From assembly GCA_049324835.1 (NCBI GenBank), contig JBMOMT010000025.1, positions 1 through 16,932 of the forward strand: a DNA stretch of 16,932 nt, given 5' to 3'. Every line of letters starts with the position of its first letter. Position 1 is the stretch's first letter. Of this stretch, positions 7,825 through 15,436 are shown piece after piece. The notes under the pieces were generated by a model, which searched no databases, was not told the DNA's origin, and was given only the letters and a program-made list of their open reading frames with translations. This stretch comes from JBMOMT01 sp049324835 (GTDB taxonomy: Bacteria > Chloroflexota > Anaerolineae > CAYNKW01). The position numbers were made by a program, and so were the translations under genes.

Positions 7825-8979
7825 ATGAACAAAACCCGGTTGGTCAATCGTCTGCTCGTCTTTGTGATCCCCCTGGGCCTGGCGCTGGTGGCCGTGGCCC
7901 TGCTGCTCAAAGGGCTCGGCGCGCCGCTGCCCACGCCTGCCCCAGCCACACCAACCCCCGACCCCGCCCGGCAGGTGGTGGCGCGCGTCGGCGAACAAAC
8001 ATTCACCTTTGCCGATTGGGCCATGGCTTATACTCTCGATGCCCTCATGAGTCGCCTCTCTGGCCAGCCGGCACCCGCGCCGGCCGAAACGTTGGAGCGG
8101 CTGGTCAACGATGCGCTGGTGCTGCAGGCCGCCGCCGAGGCCGGGATCGGCGCCAGCCAGGCAGAGGTGGAGGCGCGCATCACCCTGCTGGAGGCCGCCT
8201 GGGACACCAGCGACCAGGCCGTGGTGGATGAATTGGCCGCGCTGGGCCTCGACCGCCAGGTGTGGGTCGAGGCCATCTCCCGGCTGTTGATCGTCGAGCG
8301 TTACCTGAGCCAAAAAGTGTGGGCCGACGCGCCTCCGGACGGGCAGGCTGCCGCCCTCGGCGAGTGGCTCCAGACGCGCCGCCGTCAGGTTCAGGTGGAG
8401 GTGGATAGCCAGGGCTTGCAGCCGCTGTTACCCACCCCCAGGCCACTGTCCACGGCTGCGCCAACGCTGCCCATCGCCACCCCCACCGCCACATCGCTGG
8501 CCGCCTCTCCCCTGCAAGTGCTGCCCGATTCGAACCTGGTGGGCCGGCCCGCGCCCGATTTTTCGCTGCCCGATGCCACAGGACAGTTGGTGTCACTGGG
8601 CGACCTGCGCGACCGGCGCAAGGTGATCCTGGTCTTTTTCCGCACCACCGGCTGAGGGCCTTGCCGGACGCAACTCGGTGAGTTGCAGAACAGCTACCCC
8701 CAATTTCAGGCCCAAAACGCCGACATCCTGGCCCTGGTGGTCGAGCCGCAGAGCCGGGTTCAGGCTCTGGTCGAGAGTTACGGCTACAGTTACCCGGTGC
8801 TGGCCGACGCCGACCACGTTGCCAGCGAGGCTTTCGGCGTCTACAACCTGTTGAGCGACAACCGCGCCGCGCCATCGGTTTTTGTGATCGACGAAAGTGG
8901 CCTGGTGATCTGGGCTTACGTGGGCCAGCATACCTACGACCGGCCTGCCACACAAACGATCCTGGATCAATTACCCTGA
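7825..8979 (+). CDS. Membrane-anchored thioredoxin-like selenoprotein (SurA-N-like + UGPC redoxin), TGA at 8653 read as Sec
   Basis: Read through the in-frame TGA at 8653-8655, this gene encodes 384 residues. Residues 9-30 form a hydrophobic N-terminal anchor, followed by a Pro/Thr linker. Residues 50-165 resemble the N-terminal helical domain of SurA/PpiC-type chaperones (ARVGEQTFTFADW, LVNDALVLQAAAEAGI) without a prolyl isomerase domain. A second Pro/Thr-rich linker spans about 200-228, and an AhpC-TSA/TlpA-like domain runs from about 238 (VGRPAPDFSLPDATGQLVSL) to the end. The active site reads FFRTTG-U-GPCRTQLGELQ, so the stop sits exactly at the nucleophilic Cys of a CGPC motif (U277, C280). 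The cis-Pro segment APSVFVID follows in the downstream part. Without recoding, the upstream product would lose the active site and the downstream half would have no good start. It is probably an extracytoplasmic thiol-disulfide reductase or peroxidase. The alternative is a gene broken by a Cys-to-stop change. Confidence 0.82.
8653..8686 (+). promoter_or_regulatory. Sec codon with downstream bacterial SECIS-like hairpin
   Basis: The in-frame TGA (8653-8655) is followed by a perfect 7-bp stem: GCAACTC at 8670-8676 and GAGTTGC at 8680-8686, closing a GGT loop at 8677-8679. The loop begins 21 nt after the TGA and starts with two guanosines. Both points fit the published bacterial SECIS description: a loop about 16-37 nt from UGA, 3-14 nt long, with a G among its first two bases. 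The hairpin lies inside the coding region, as bacterial SECIS elements do, and would be the SelB binding site. Confidence 0.75.
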
Positions 8980-9067
8980 CGCCGTCGGGCCAGAACGAGA
9001 CCTGTCAGCTCTGAATAGGCACAACAACTCTAGAGAAATACTCTGAAACCCTTCACAGGAGGAAGGC

Positions 9068-10195
9068 ATGTCCCCGTTTCAACCGTTCGAGATGGAACGT
9101 ATGATGTCCAGGTGGGAAAACGTCGTCGATTACAACCTCTCCGAGAGCGGCGTGCACCCGGTGACGTTACGAGAATTGCTGAGCGACGACCCGGCGATGC
9201 TCGAAGCGTTGCTGGACACGGAGCTGAACTACCCCCAGGCCAACGGTATCATCGAGTTGCGCCAAAACATCGCGGCGCTGTATCCAGCCGCCACACCCGA
9301 TCACGTCCTGGTCACCGTGGGCTGCATCGAGGCCAATTTCATCACCCTGCAAACCCTGCTCGCGCCGGGCGACGAGATGGCCATCATGCTGCCCAACTAT
9401 ATGCAGATCTGGGGGCTGGCAAAAAATATGGGCCTGCACATGCGGCCCTTTCACCTGAAGGAGGAACAGGGCTGGGCGCTGGATGTGGACGGGCTGAACA
9501 AAGCGGTCACAAACCGCACCAAACTGATCGCTGTCTGCAACCCCAACAATCCCACCGGCTACATCCTCACCGAAGCCGAGATGGACGCCATCGTCGCGGC
9601 TGCCGGGCGGGTGGGGGCCTGGATCCTGGCCGACGAAGTCTACAACGGCGCGGAACGCCTGACAGACCGGCAGACGCCTTCTTTTTGGGGACGCTACGAG
9701 CGCGTGCTGGCCATGAACAGCCTGAGCAAAGCCTACGGCCTGCCGGGGCTACGCACCGGCTGGGTGGTGGGCCCCATCGACACGGTGGATCAGATCTGGG
9801 CGCGCCACGAATACGTGACCATCAGCAACACCATGCTCTCCAACAAGCTGGCTGCCCTGGCGCTCTCTGCCCAGGTGCGCCCGCGACTCATCCAGCGGGC
9901 GCGACAGTACATCCGGCGCGGCTTTCCCATTCTGGATGGCTGGCTGGAAAGCCACGAGGGAACCTTTAGCCTGGTGCCACCGCAGGCAGCGGCCATCTGT
10001 TTTGTGCGTTACCACCTGGAAGTCAACTCGGTGGTTTTCGTGGAACGTTTGATGCGCGAAAAGAGCGCGCTCATCGTGCCGGGTGATCACTTTGGCCTGG
10101 ACCACCACTTTCGCATCAGCTACGGCCTGCCGCCCGATTACCTGCGCGGCGGCCTGGATCGTATCCACGAGCTGATCGTCGAATACCAGCGTTGA
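9068..10195 (+). CDS. PLP-dependent class I/II aminotransferase
   Basis: A fold type I aminotransferase of 375 residues, the usual family length. The ATG has a strong AGGAGG 5 nt upstream. Motifs in order: Y55 and the G/A-rich segment with LVTVGCIEAN (81-90) for cofactor phosphate contact; NPNNPTG (158-164); DEVY (189-192), whose Asp contacts the pyridine nitrogen; SLSK with the Schiff-base lysine K221; GLRTGW (227-232); and the substrate carboxylate arginine in FRISYG (R349). The N-terminal style (NLSESGVHPVTLREL) recalls the aminotransferase branch containing capreomycidine-synthase-like enzymes rather than aspartate aminotransferase, but I cannot name the substrate. A ureohydrolase gene follows after 15 nt with its own Shine-Dalgarno, so the two are probably co-transcribed and may act on the same arginine-derived or guanidino compound. 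The selenoprotein gene ends 88 nt upstream. Confidence 0.87.
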   Translation: MSPFQPFEMERMMSRWENVVDYNLSESGVHPVTLRELLSDDPAMLEALLDTELNYPQANGIIELRQNIAALYPAATPDHVLVTVGCIEANFITLQTLLAPGDEMAIMLPNYMQIWGLAKNMGLHMRPFHLKEEQGWALDVDGLNKAVTNRTKLIAVCNPNNPTGYILTEAEMDAIVAAAGRVGAWILADEVYNGAERLTDRQTPSFWGRYERVLAMNSLSKAYGLPGLRTGWVVGPIDTVDQIWARHEYVTISNTMLSNKLAALALSAQVRPRLIQRARQYIRRGFPILDGWLESHEGTFSLVPPQAAAICFVRYHLEVNSVVFVERLMREKSALIVPGDHFGLDHHFRISYGLPPDYLRGGLDRIHELIVEYQR

Positions 10196-10210
10196 GATTG
10201 GAGGTGCGCC

Positions 10211-11128
10211 GTGAGCTTGGCCACCACGCTTCGTCCTGCCCATCGCTGGCTGTGGAGTGGTCTGGCCTGCGACGACCCAACCGCCGAGATCGGCGTGTTG
10301 GGTGTGCCGTTCGATAACGCCACCAGTTACCGCAAGGGAGCCTCTTTTGCCCCGGCCAAACTGCGCGAGATCACACCCCACGTGACGGCCGGCGCCGAGG
10401 AGGGCCTCTCGCTGGCTGGTTTACGCGTGTGCGATTACGGCGACGTGACCATCGACCTCGACTGGGAGCGTTATTTCGCCACCGTCGAGGCCCGCGCCGC
10501 CGAGGTGCTGCGCCATCCCTTTGCCCTGTTTTTAGGCGGCGATCACTCGGTCACCATCCCGCTGATGGCTGCTTTTAGCCGGGTGGTGAGGGGGCAGTGG
10601 GGCGTGGTACACGTGGACGCCCATCCGGATCTGGTGGACGTGTTCGAGGGGCATCGCTGGTCGCACGCCTGCACCGAGCGCCGCACGCTGGAGCTGCCCA
10701 ACATCGCATCGCGCCATCTGGCTTGCGTGGGCATCCGCTCGCTGGTAGACGACGAGCGGCTCTTTCTGGCCGGCCACCCCGAGATCGCCGTCCACACCGC
10801 CCGCGATGTCTATCGCCGGGGCGTCGAGGCGGTGGCAGAGGCGGTGGTGCATCAACTGGTCGACGTAGACGCCGTTTACCTGACGCTCGACATCGACAGC
10901 CTCGATCCGGCTTTTGCTCCCGGCACCGGCACGCCGGAAGCGGCAGGACTCTCGACGCGCGAGCTGCTCGAGCTCTGCCGGATCATCTTGCAGCGGTTGC
11001 CGGTGCGGGCGATGGATGTCGTAGAGGTGGCCCCGCCGTTGGACTGCGCCGACATCACCTCGTTTGCCGCGCTCAAGGTGATTTACGAGGTTTTTGGCTG
11101 GCTGAAAGAAAAAACGGCCGGCAGATGA
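10211..11128 (+). CDS. Ureohydrolase (agmatinase/arginase family)
   Basis: A 305-residue manganese ureohydrolase that would hydrolyse a guanidino group, releasing urea. Metal-binding motifs are complete: GGDHS (H112), DAHPD (D136, H138, D140) and DIDSLDPAFAPGTGTPE (D227, D229). The substrate-loop segment WSHACTERRTLE and the late EVAPPLD segment also fit. The GTG start at 10211 has GGAGG 6 nt upstream. Length and the GVPFDNATSYRKGASFAP N-terminus favour agmatinase/SpeB-like over classical arginase, but the exact substrate (agmatine, arginine, guanidinobutyrate or another) cannot be decided. It is the second gene of an operon with the aminotransferase and ends just before a strong hairpin terminator. 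Confidence 0.88.
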   Translation: MSLATTLRPAHRWLWSGLACDDPTAEIGVLGVPFDNATSYRKGASFAPAKLREITPHVTAGAEEGLSLAGLRVCDYGDVTIDLDWERYFATVEARAAEVLRHPFALFLGGDHSVTIPLMAAFSRVVRGQWGVVHVDAHPDLVDVFEGHRWSHACTERRTLELPNIASRHLACVGIRSLVDDERLFLAGHPEIAVHTARDVYRRGVEAVAEAVVHQLVDVDAVYLTLDIDSLDPAFAPGTGTPEAAGLSTRELLELCRIILQRLPVRAMDVVEVAPPLDCADITSFAALKVIYEVFGWLKEKTAGR

Positions 11129-11131
11129 CAA

Positions 11132-11163
11132 AAACGCCGGGGGGCGCGTTCCCCCCGGCGTTT
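11132..11163. terminator. Bidirectional intrinsic terminator
   Basis: A perfect 13-bp inverted repeat (aaacgccgggggg at 11132-11144, its complement at 11151-11163) with a 6-nt loop sits between the convergent ureohydrolase (ends 11128) and nitroreductase (ends 11181). A short A-run on one side and T-run on the other suit termination in both directions. Confidence 0.85.
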
Positions 11164-11180
11164 CGTTCGATAGGTGGCCG

Positions 11181-11948
11181 CTACAGCAGGCCGAAGCCCT
11201 GATCTCGCACCACCTGACCCATCTCGATGCGTAGCTGTTTGGGATCGGTGTAGGACGCCCGGCGGGCTGCCCGGCTGGTCCAGGTGTAAAGCTCGCCCGT
11301 TTCAGCGCTGCGAAAGACCTGTTCGGCCAGGATGGTCTGATCGTACGCTGCCAGGTGGGCGTCTGTGTCCCCGGTGTGATAACGCTCCCGGTGGAGCACG
11401 GCGGGCAGAGGCAGGCGGGGTTTGAGGGCCGGGTCTTCGGCAGGGTAACCCAGGCACAGGCCGGTGATGGGGAAAACCAGTTCCGGCAGCTCCAGCTCGG
11501 CGATCACCTGGGCGGTGTTGTTGCGGATGGCGCCGATGTAAACGATGCCCAATCCCAACGACTCGGCGGCCAGGGCCACGTTTTGGGCCAGCAACGCGGT
11601 ATCCACAGTGGCCACCAAAAAGGCCTCCAGATAGTCGGTTTGGAGCTGTTTGCCCTCCAGGGCGCAGGCTCGCCGCAGGCGATAGGCGTCGGCGCAGAAG
11701 GCCAGAAACACCGGGCACTGGCGAATGTGAGCCTGATCGCCGCACAGCGCCGCCAGCCGCTCTTTTCTGGCCGGGTCTTGCACCGCGATCACGCTATAAT
11801 ACTGCAAGTAGGATGACGTCGAGGCCATCTGCGCGCTGGCGACGATGGCCTCCAGCATCCCCTCCGGCAGCGGATCTGGCCTGTACTGGCGGATGGAGCG
11901 GTGCTGTTGCATCAGCGTTGTGACGGCATTATCGAAAGGCGCACTCAC
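11181..11948 (-). CDS. NfsA/Frp-type NAD(P)H nitroreductase (FMN flavoprotein)
   Basis: A 255-residue flavin reductase of the oxygen-insensitive nitroreductase superfamily. NfsA-subfamily features: the N-terminal FMN phosphate motif HRSIRQYRPDPLP; ASTSSYLQYYSVI; PVFLAFCAD; the helix ALLAQNVALAAESLGLGIVYIGAIRN; and the GLCLGYPAEDPALKPRLPL signature before a variable C-terminus. The GTG at 11948-11946 is chosen because GGAGG lies 7 nt upstream and homology begins at once; the 45 extra codons upstream are the shadow of the neighbouring gene. The start overlaps the stop of the small membrane protein in a GTGA arrangement, suggesting translational coupling. It is the last gene of the minus-strand run, ending at the shared terminator. 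The native substrate is probably a quinone, nitro compound or flavin. Confidence 0.87.
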   Translation of the reverse strand: MSAPFDNAVTTLMQQHRSIRQYRPDPLPEGMLEAIVASAQMASTSSYLQYYSVIAVQDPARKERLAALCGDQAHIRQCPVFLAFCADAYRLRRACALEGKQLQTDYLEAFLVATVDTALLAQNVALAAESLGLGIVYIGAIRNNTAQVIAELELPELVFPITGLCLGYPAEDPALKPRLPLPAVLHRERYHTGDTDAHLAAYDQTILAEQVFRSAETGELYTWTSRAARRASYTDPKQLRIEMGQVVRDQGFGLL

Positions 11949-12169
11949 TGTCCTTCCTCCGATGTTTGCTCGCCGTTGTCCTCCCAGCCGATGATCCAGA
12001 CGCACAGCCCGGCCAATAGCACCGTGCTGGCGATGAGCGCCGCCCACTGTCCGGCCAGCAGGCCCACGTCTTTGGCCGCCCACACCAGAATGATCACCAT
12101 ACCCACGGCCAGCGCCAGCCAGGCCAGCAGCCGGGGGTGAGCGACGAAAAAGCCCTTGACGCCTGACAT
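11945..12169 (-). CDS. Small two-helix membrane protein, unknown function
   Basis: A 74-residue protein with two clear hydrophobic segments, LLAWLALAVGMVIILVWAA and WAALIASTVLLAGLCVWIIGW. A short basic N-terminus precedes them and an acidic tail (EDNGEQTSEEGQ) follows, which suggests a hairpin with both ends on the same side of the membrane. The ATG at 12169-12167 has AGGAGG close upstream. A GTG at 12184 overlapping the GNAT stop is possible but would place the Shine-Dalgarno inside the gene. The stop overlaps the nitroreductase start by 4 nt. No family is recognised. Confidence 0.72.
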   Translation of the reverse strand: MSGVKGFFVAHPRLLAWLALAVGMVIILVWAAKDVGLLAGQWAALIASTVLLAGLCVWIIGWEDNGEQTSEEGQ

Positions 12170-12180
12170 AACTCCTCCTG

Positions 12181-12678
12181 TCACAACGGTTCGATGCGAA
12201 TCTGATCCGAGATCTGCCTGACCATCATCACCGAGTTGTCGTCGATGCGCTCGCGGGCCACCTCCTGCCAGTAGGGGTGTAAACTCTCCATCTGGCGGGG
12301 CAGATACTCCCGGTCGAGCAGGAGAGAAAATATCTCTTCTGGCGCGGTCTGATCCAGGAAAAAGATGATCGCCTCACAGGCCAGGTCTTTGGCCGCCTGT
12401 TCCACCTCGTCCAGCAGGGGCGGGGCCAGTTCGGCCAAAAGCTGCACCGGATAGACGTAAAAATCGTCCACCAGCGTCACCAGGTTCTCCGCCTGCCAGC
12501 CCACCGCCGCCGCCCCCTGGCGGGTTATGGCGATGCGATAACCCTTTTGCAGGATGCGCTCGCGCATCTCTTCCTGACTCACAGGCGGCCTGCCCTTGCG
12601 GCTGGCGTTGACCAACCCGGTGATGGCAGGCACGTCGCTGGGCCTGGCACGTCTGACGACAACCTTCACTTCGCTCAT
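12181..12678 (-). CDS. GNAT-fold acetyltransferase-like protein
   Basis: A 165-residue protein whose start (VKVVVRRARPSDVPAITGLVNA) and central strands (AVGWQAENLVTLVDDFYVYP, then ACEAIIFFLD) match the GNAT fold. The usual acyl-CoA pyrophosphate loop (Q/R-x-x-G-x-G/A) is not visible; the corresponding segment reads VQLLAELAPPLLDEVEQAA. It may therefore be a weak or non-catalytic member, or bind a different partner. The ATG at 12678 has AGGAG 7 nt upstream. It follows coaE by 69 nt and precedes the small membrane protein by 11 nt on the same strand, so it probably belongs to the same operon. The substrate cannot be inferred. Confidence 0.68.
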   Translation of the reverse strand: MSEVKVVVRRARPSDVPAITGLVNASRKGRPPVSQEEMRERILQKGYRIAITRQGAAAVGWQAENLVTLVDDFYVYPVQLLAELAPPLLDEVEQAAKDLACEAIIFFLDQTAPEEIFSLLLDREYLPRQMESLHPYWQEVARERIDDNSVMMVRQISDQIRIEPL

Positions 12679-12747
12679 GGGTGGTCTCCTTCCCCCGATC
12701 GGGTGGCAAAAAAGGACTGGCCAGGTGTATCGCCTCTCGGCAATGGC

Positions 12748-13341
12748 TCACGCGCCTGGTATGGCCTCCCAGGCGACCATCACCTGGCGACGTGTCTCTT
12801 GCAACGAGCCGCTGGTGTCGATCACCACGTCGGCCAGAGCAATTTTGGCGGCCTGGGGCGGCTGAGCCTCCACCCGCAGCCGGGCCTCCGCCTCGCTCAG
12901 GCCACGAAAGGCCGTCAAACGCGCCACCTGTACCTCTGGTGGACAGGTGGTCACCCACAGGACGTCATAGGCGCGGTGCATACCCGCCTCGATGAGCTTG
13001 ATGGCCTCGACGACGATCACCGACTCGGCAGCGGCAGCGATGGCCGCACTCACCGCACGGGTCGTGGCCGGATGAACGATGGCCTCCAGCCGGGCCAGCG
13101 CGGTTGGATCGGCAAAAACGATCTGGCCCAGACGCTGGCGGTCGATCTCGCTCTCTGGGGTGAGAATTTGGGGGCCAAAAGCCTGCGCCACAGCCTGCCA
13201 GGTGGCCGTGCCGTGGCCCATCACCTGATGCGCTACTCTATCGGCGTCGATGACCCGCGCCCCCAACCCGGCCAGCATGCCGGCCACGGCGCTCTTGCCG
13301 GTGGCGATGTTGCCCGTGAGGCCGATCAGGTACGGCGCCAA
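12748..13341 (-). CDS. coaE: Dephospho-CoA kinase
   Basis: CoaE phosphorylates the ribose 3'-hydroxyl of dephospho-CoA, the last step of coenzyme A synthesis, in the cytosol. The 197-residue length is normal. Seen: P-loop GLTGNIATGKS near the N-terminus; VIDADRVAHQV with the catalytic-site aspartates; the lid and CoA-binding regions (IVHPATTRAV, VVEAIKLIEAG); VLWVTTCPPEVQVARL; and the late adenine-loop region IDTSGSLQET. The start is TTG at 13341-13339, since conserved sequence begins immediately and no nearby ATG fits; GGAGG lies 9 nt upstream inside the end of the ABC-F gene. Only 4 nt separate the two genes, so they are co-transcribed. Confidence 0.92.
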   Translation of the reverse strand: MAPYLIGLTGNIATGKSAVAGMLAGLGARVIDADRVAHQVMGHGTATWQAVAQAFGPQILTPESEIDRQRLGQIVFADPTALARLEAIVHPATTRAVSAAIAAAAESVIVVEAIKLIEAGMHRAYDVLWVTTCPPEVQVARLTAFRGLSEAEARLRVEAQPPQAAKIALADVVIDTSGSLQETRRQVMVAWEAIPGA

Positions 13342-13345
13342 CGTC

Positions 13346-15247
13346 TCACACCTCCACCGTTTCGGCGATGCTCTCCCATTCGGCCAGCAAACGCTCCAAG
13401 GCGCGCTCAGTCTGGGTGTATTCTACCCCCAACGTCTGTAACCTGTCAAGTTGCTGCGCGGCGCTGGCCGCGGTCAATGCGCCACTCAGCGATACCAGGC
13501 GCTCTTCCAGCCCGGCGATTTCGATCTCGATCTGCGCCACGCGGCGGGCATGGCGCTCTTGCTGGCGGCGTCTTGCCCGTTCCGCAGCCTGGGTTGGGTG
13601 TGCGGGCCGGGGGGCCGCGGCTGGCTCTGGTTGGCGGGCGGCCTGTTTTTGCTGGAGATAGCTGTCATAGTCGCCCTGATACACCTGCAACCGATCGCCT
13701 TCCAGCGCCCACATCTGGGTGGCCAGCGCCCGGATCAGGTAACGATCGTGGCTCACCAGCAGCACGGTGCCATTGAACTCGGCCAGCACATCTTCCAGAA
13801 TCTCTTGCGAGGCAATGTCGAGATGATTCGTCGGCTCGTCGAGGACGAGCAGGTTGGCGCCCTGGAGGGTGAGCCGGGCCAGCGCCACGCGGCTGCGCTC
13901 GCCGCCGGAAAGATCGGCCACCTGTTTGAACACGTCGTCGCCGCTGAACAGAAAACGGCCCAGGAAATCGCGCGCCTCGGCCACGCTGAGATCCGCCGCG
14001 TCCAGCACGGCGTCCAGCACCGTCTGCTGCGTGTCCAGGTCGGCGTGAGCCTGGGCCAGATAGCCCACCACCACGTTGGCTCCCAACTGCACCCCACCCG
14101 CCAGCGGCGGCAGATCACCCAGAATGGTCTTGAGCAAGGTCGTCTTGCCGGAGCCATTGGGGCCGATGAGCGCTGCCCGCTCCAGCCGCCGCAGTTCGAG
14201 ATCGGGCGTGGCAAAGAGCGAAACCTCGTGGCCAGTGCTGCTCAGGTGCGCGGCGTAACCCACACGCAGGCCCTCGGTGCGCAGCACGATCTCGCCGCTC
14301 CGCTGGACGGCGGCCATTCGCAGATGGATGTGTTTGGTCTGGCGTGGGCGTTCTAACCGCTCCAGGCGAGTCAGTCGCCGGGCGCGGCCCTGGGCTTCGC
14401 GGGTGCGCTGACCAGCCATGTAGCGTTGGATAAAGTCCTCTTCCCTGGCGATGTGTCGTTGCTGGGCTTTGTACTCGGCAGCGCGACGGGCCATACGTTC
14501 GCCGCGCAGTTGCACGTACTCGCTATAGTTGCCGGGATAGGCTTCCAACTGCCCGAAGGCCAGATCCCACACACGATTGACCACCTTGTCCAGAAAGTAG
14601 CGGTCGTGGGCCACCACGATCAGGCTCTTGGGCCAGCCGACGAGGTATTCCTCCAGCCATTCCAGGGCGTCCACGTCCAGATGGTTGGTCGGCTCGTCCA
14701 GCAGCAGCAGGTCTGGCTCTTCCAGCAGCAGGCGCGCCAGCAGGGCGCGCGTTTGTTGGCCGCCGCTGAGCATTTCCAGGGGATAGTGGAAACGCTGCGG
14801 GGTAAAACCCAGACCGCTGAGCACCTTTTGAATACGCAGCTCGAACTCGTAGCCGCCGGCCATCTCGAACTCGAGCAAAAGCCGGTCGTAGCGGGCCAGG
14901 GTCTCCTGGCTGCTGGGCCCGGCCATGACCTCTTCCAGGCGGCGGAGCTGCTGTTGTTGCGCCAGCAGGTGCTCAAAAACTGACAACATCTCGGCCCACA
15001 GGCTGCGCCCGCCGCTGAGGCCGCCCATCTGCGGCAGGTAGCCCATACGCAGCCCCTTCATGCGATGGATGGCCCCCTCGGTGGGCGTCTCCAGGCCGGC
15101 GATGATGCGCAGCAGCGTGGTTTTGCCCTCGCCGTTGGGCCCCACCAGCGCCACCTTGTCGCCGTGGGCCAGTTGAAATGAGACGTCGGCGAAAATATCT
15201 TGCGCGCCGTACGATTTTGCCAGGTTGTGACCGCTAACGACAGACAT
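13346..15247 (-). CDS. ABC-F family ATPase (ribosome-associated translation factor)
   Basis: A 633-residue soluble protein with two ABC cassettes and no membrane segments, the ABC-F layout. Cassette 1 has GPNGEGKTT, signature LSGGQQTR and LLLLDEPTNHLD; cassette 2 has GPNGSGKTT, LSGGERSR and LLVLDEPTNHLD. An interdomain linker rich in Arg/Gln (EYKAQQRHIAREEDFIQRYM) forms the P-site tRNA interaction motif region, and a charged C-terminal coiled coil follows cassette 2, as in Uup/YdiF-like members. Such proteins bind the ribosomal E site and rescue or tune translation; some protect against antibiotics, but subfamily cannot be assigned here. The ATG at 15247 has AGGAG 6 nt upstream; codons further 5' lie in the promoter region. 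It is first in the minus-strand operon. Confidence 0.9.
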   Translation of the reverse strand: MSVVSGHNLAKSYGAQDIFADVSFQLAHGDKVALVGPNGEGKTTLLRIIAGLETPTEGAIHRMKGLRMGYLPQMGGLSGGRSLWAEMLSVFEHLLAQQQQLRRLEEVMAGPSSQETLARYDRLLLEFEMAGGYEFELRIQKVLSGLGFTPQRFHYPLEMLSGGQQTRALLARLLLEEPDLLLLDEPTNHLDVDALEWLEEYLVGWPKSLIVVAHDRYFLDKVVNRVWDLAFGQLEAYPGNYSEYVQLRGERMARRAAEYKAQQRHIAREEDFIQRYMAGQRTREAQGRARRLTRLERLERPRQTKHIHLRMAAVQRSGEIVLRTEGLRVGYAAHLSSTGHEVSLFATPDLELRRLERAALIGPNGSGKTTLLKTILGDLPPLAGGVQLGANVVVGYLAQAHADLDTQQTVLDAVLDAADLSVAEARDFLGRFLFSGDDVFKQVADLSGGERSRVALARLTLQGANLLVLDEPTNHLDIASQEILEDVLAEFNGTVLLVSHDRYLIRALATQMWALEGDRLQVYQGDYDSYLQQKQAARQPEPAAAPRPAHPTQAAERARRRQQERHARRVAQIEIEIAGLEERLVSLSGALTAASAAQQLDRLQTLGVEYTQTERALERLLAEWESIAETVEV

Positions 15248-15275
15248 GGTTTTCTCCTGAACCAACGCAAAAGTA

Positions 15276-15304
15276 ATTATACCATTTAATGGCCCAATGC
15301 TCAA
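15276..15304 (-). promoter_or_regulatory. Promoter of the ABC-F/coaE operon
   Basis: On the minus strand TTGAGC (15304-15299) and TATAAT (15281-15276) are spaced 17 bp apart. The -10 is a perfect match and the -35 matches 4 of 6. The predicted leader is about 20 nt before the ATG at 15247. Confidence 0.65.
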
Positions 15305-15331
15305 TTCATGGCTCTGGGTTGTGGGTCGAGC

Positions 15332-15360
15332 TTGAACGTGTGGCACACCTGTGTTATAAT
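15332..15360 (+). promoter_or_regulatory. Promoter of fbp
   Basis: TTGAAC (15332-15337) and TATAAT (15355-15360) with a 17-bp spacer, facing away from the ABC-F promoter; the two -35 boxes are 27 bp apart. The predicted start is near 15367, giving a leader of about 70 nt. Confidence 0.7.
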
Positions 15361-15436
15361 GTCATCCAGTACCGAAAATTTGGGTATGCCTGTTGCCAGG
15401 ATTCTGGACACGGTTCATCTCAGAGAGGAGAAAACC

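Noticed and set aside
8683..8979. Separate 98-codon gene starting at TTG 8683
   Set aside because: It is the in-frame continuation of the redoxin domain after the TGA, starts inside the SECIS-like stem, has no ribosome binding site and lacks the active site.
11949..12083. 45-codon N-terminal extension of the nitroreductase
   Set aside because: It is low-complexity Arg/Gly sequence overlapping the small membrane protein gene; a GTG with a good Shine-Dalgarno at 11948 fits the family start.
12547..13776. Plus-strand ORF of 409 codons
   Set aside because: It runs antisense to the GNAT, coaE and ABC-F genes, all with clear motifs; its own translation has no family features.
13451..14356. Plus-strand ORF of 301 codons
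   Set aside because: Antisense shadow of the second ABC cassette of the ABC-F gene.
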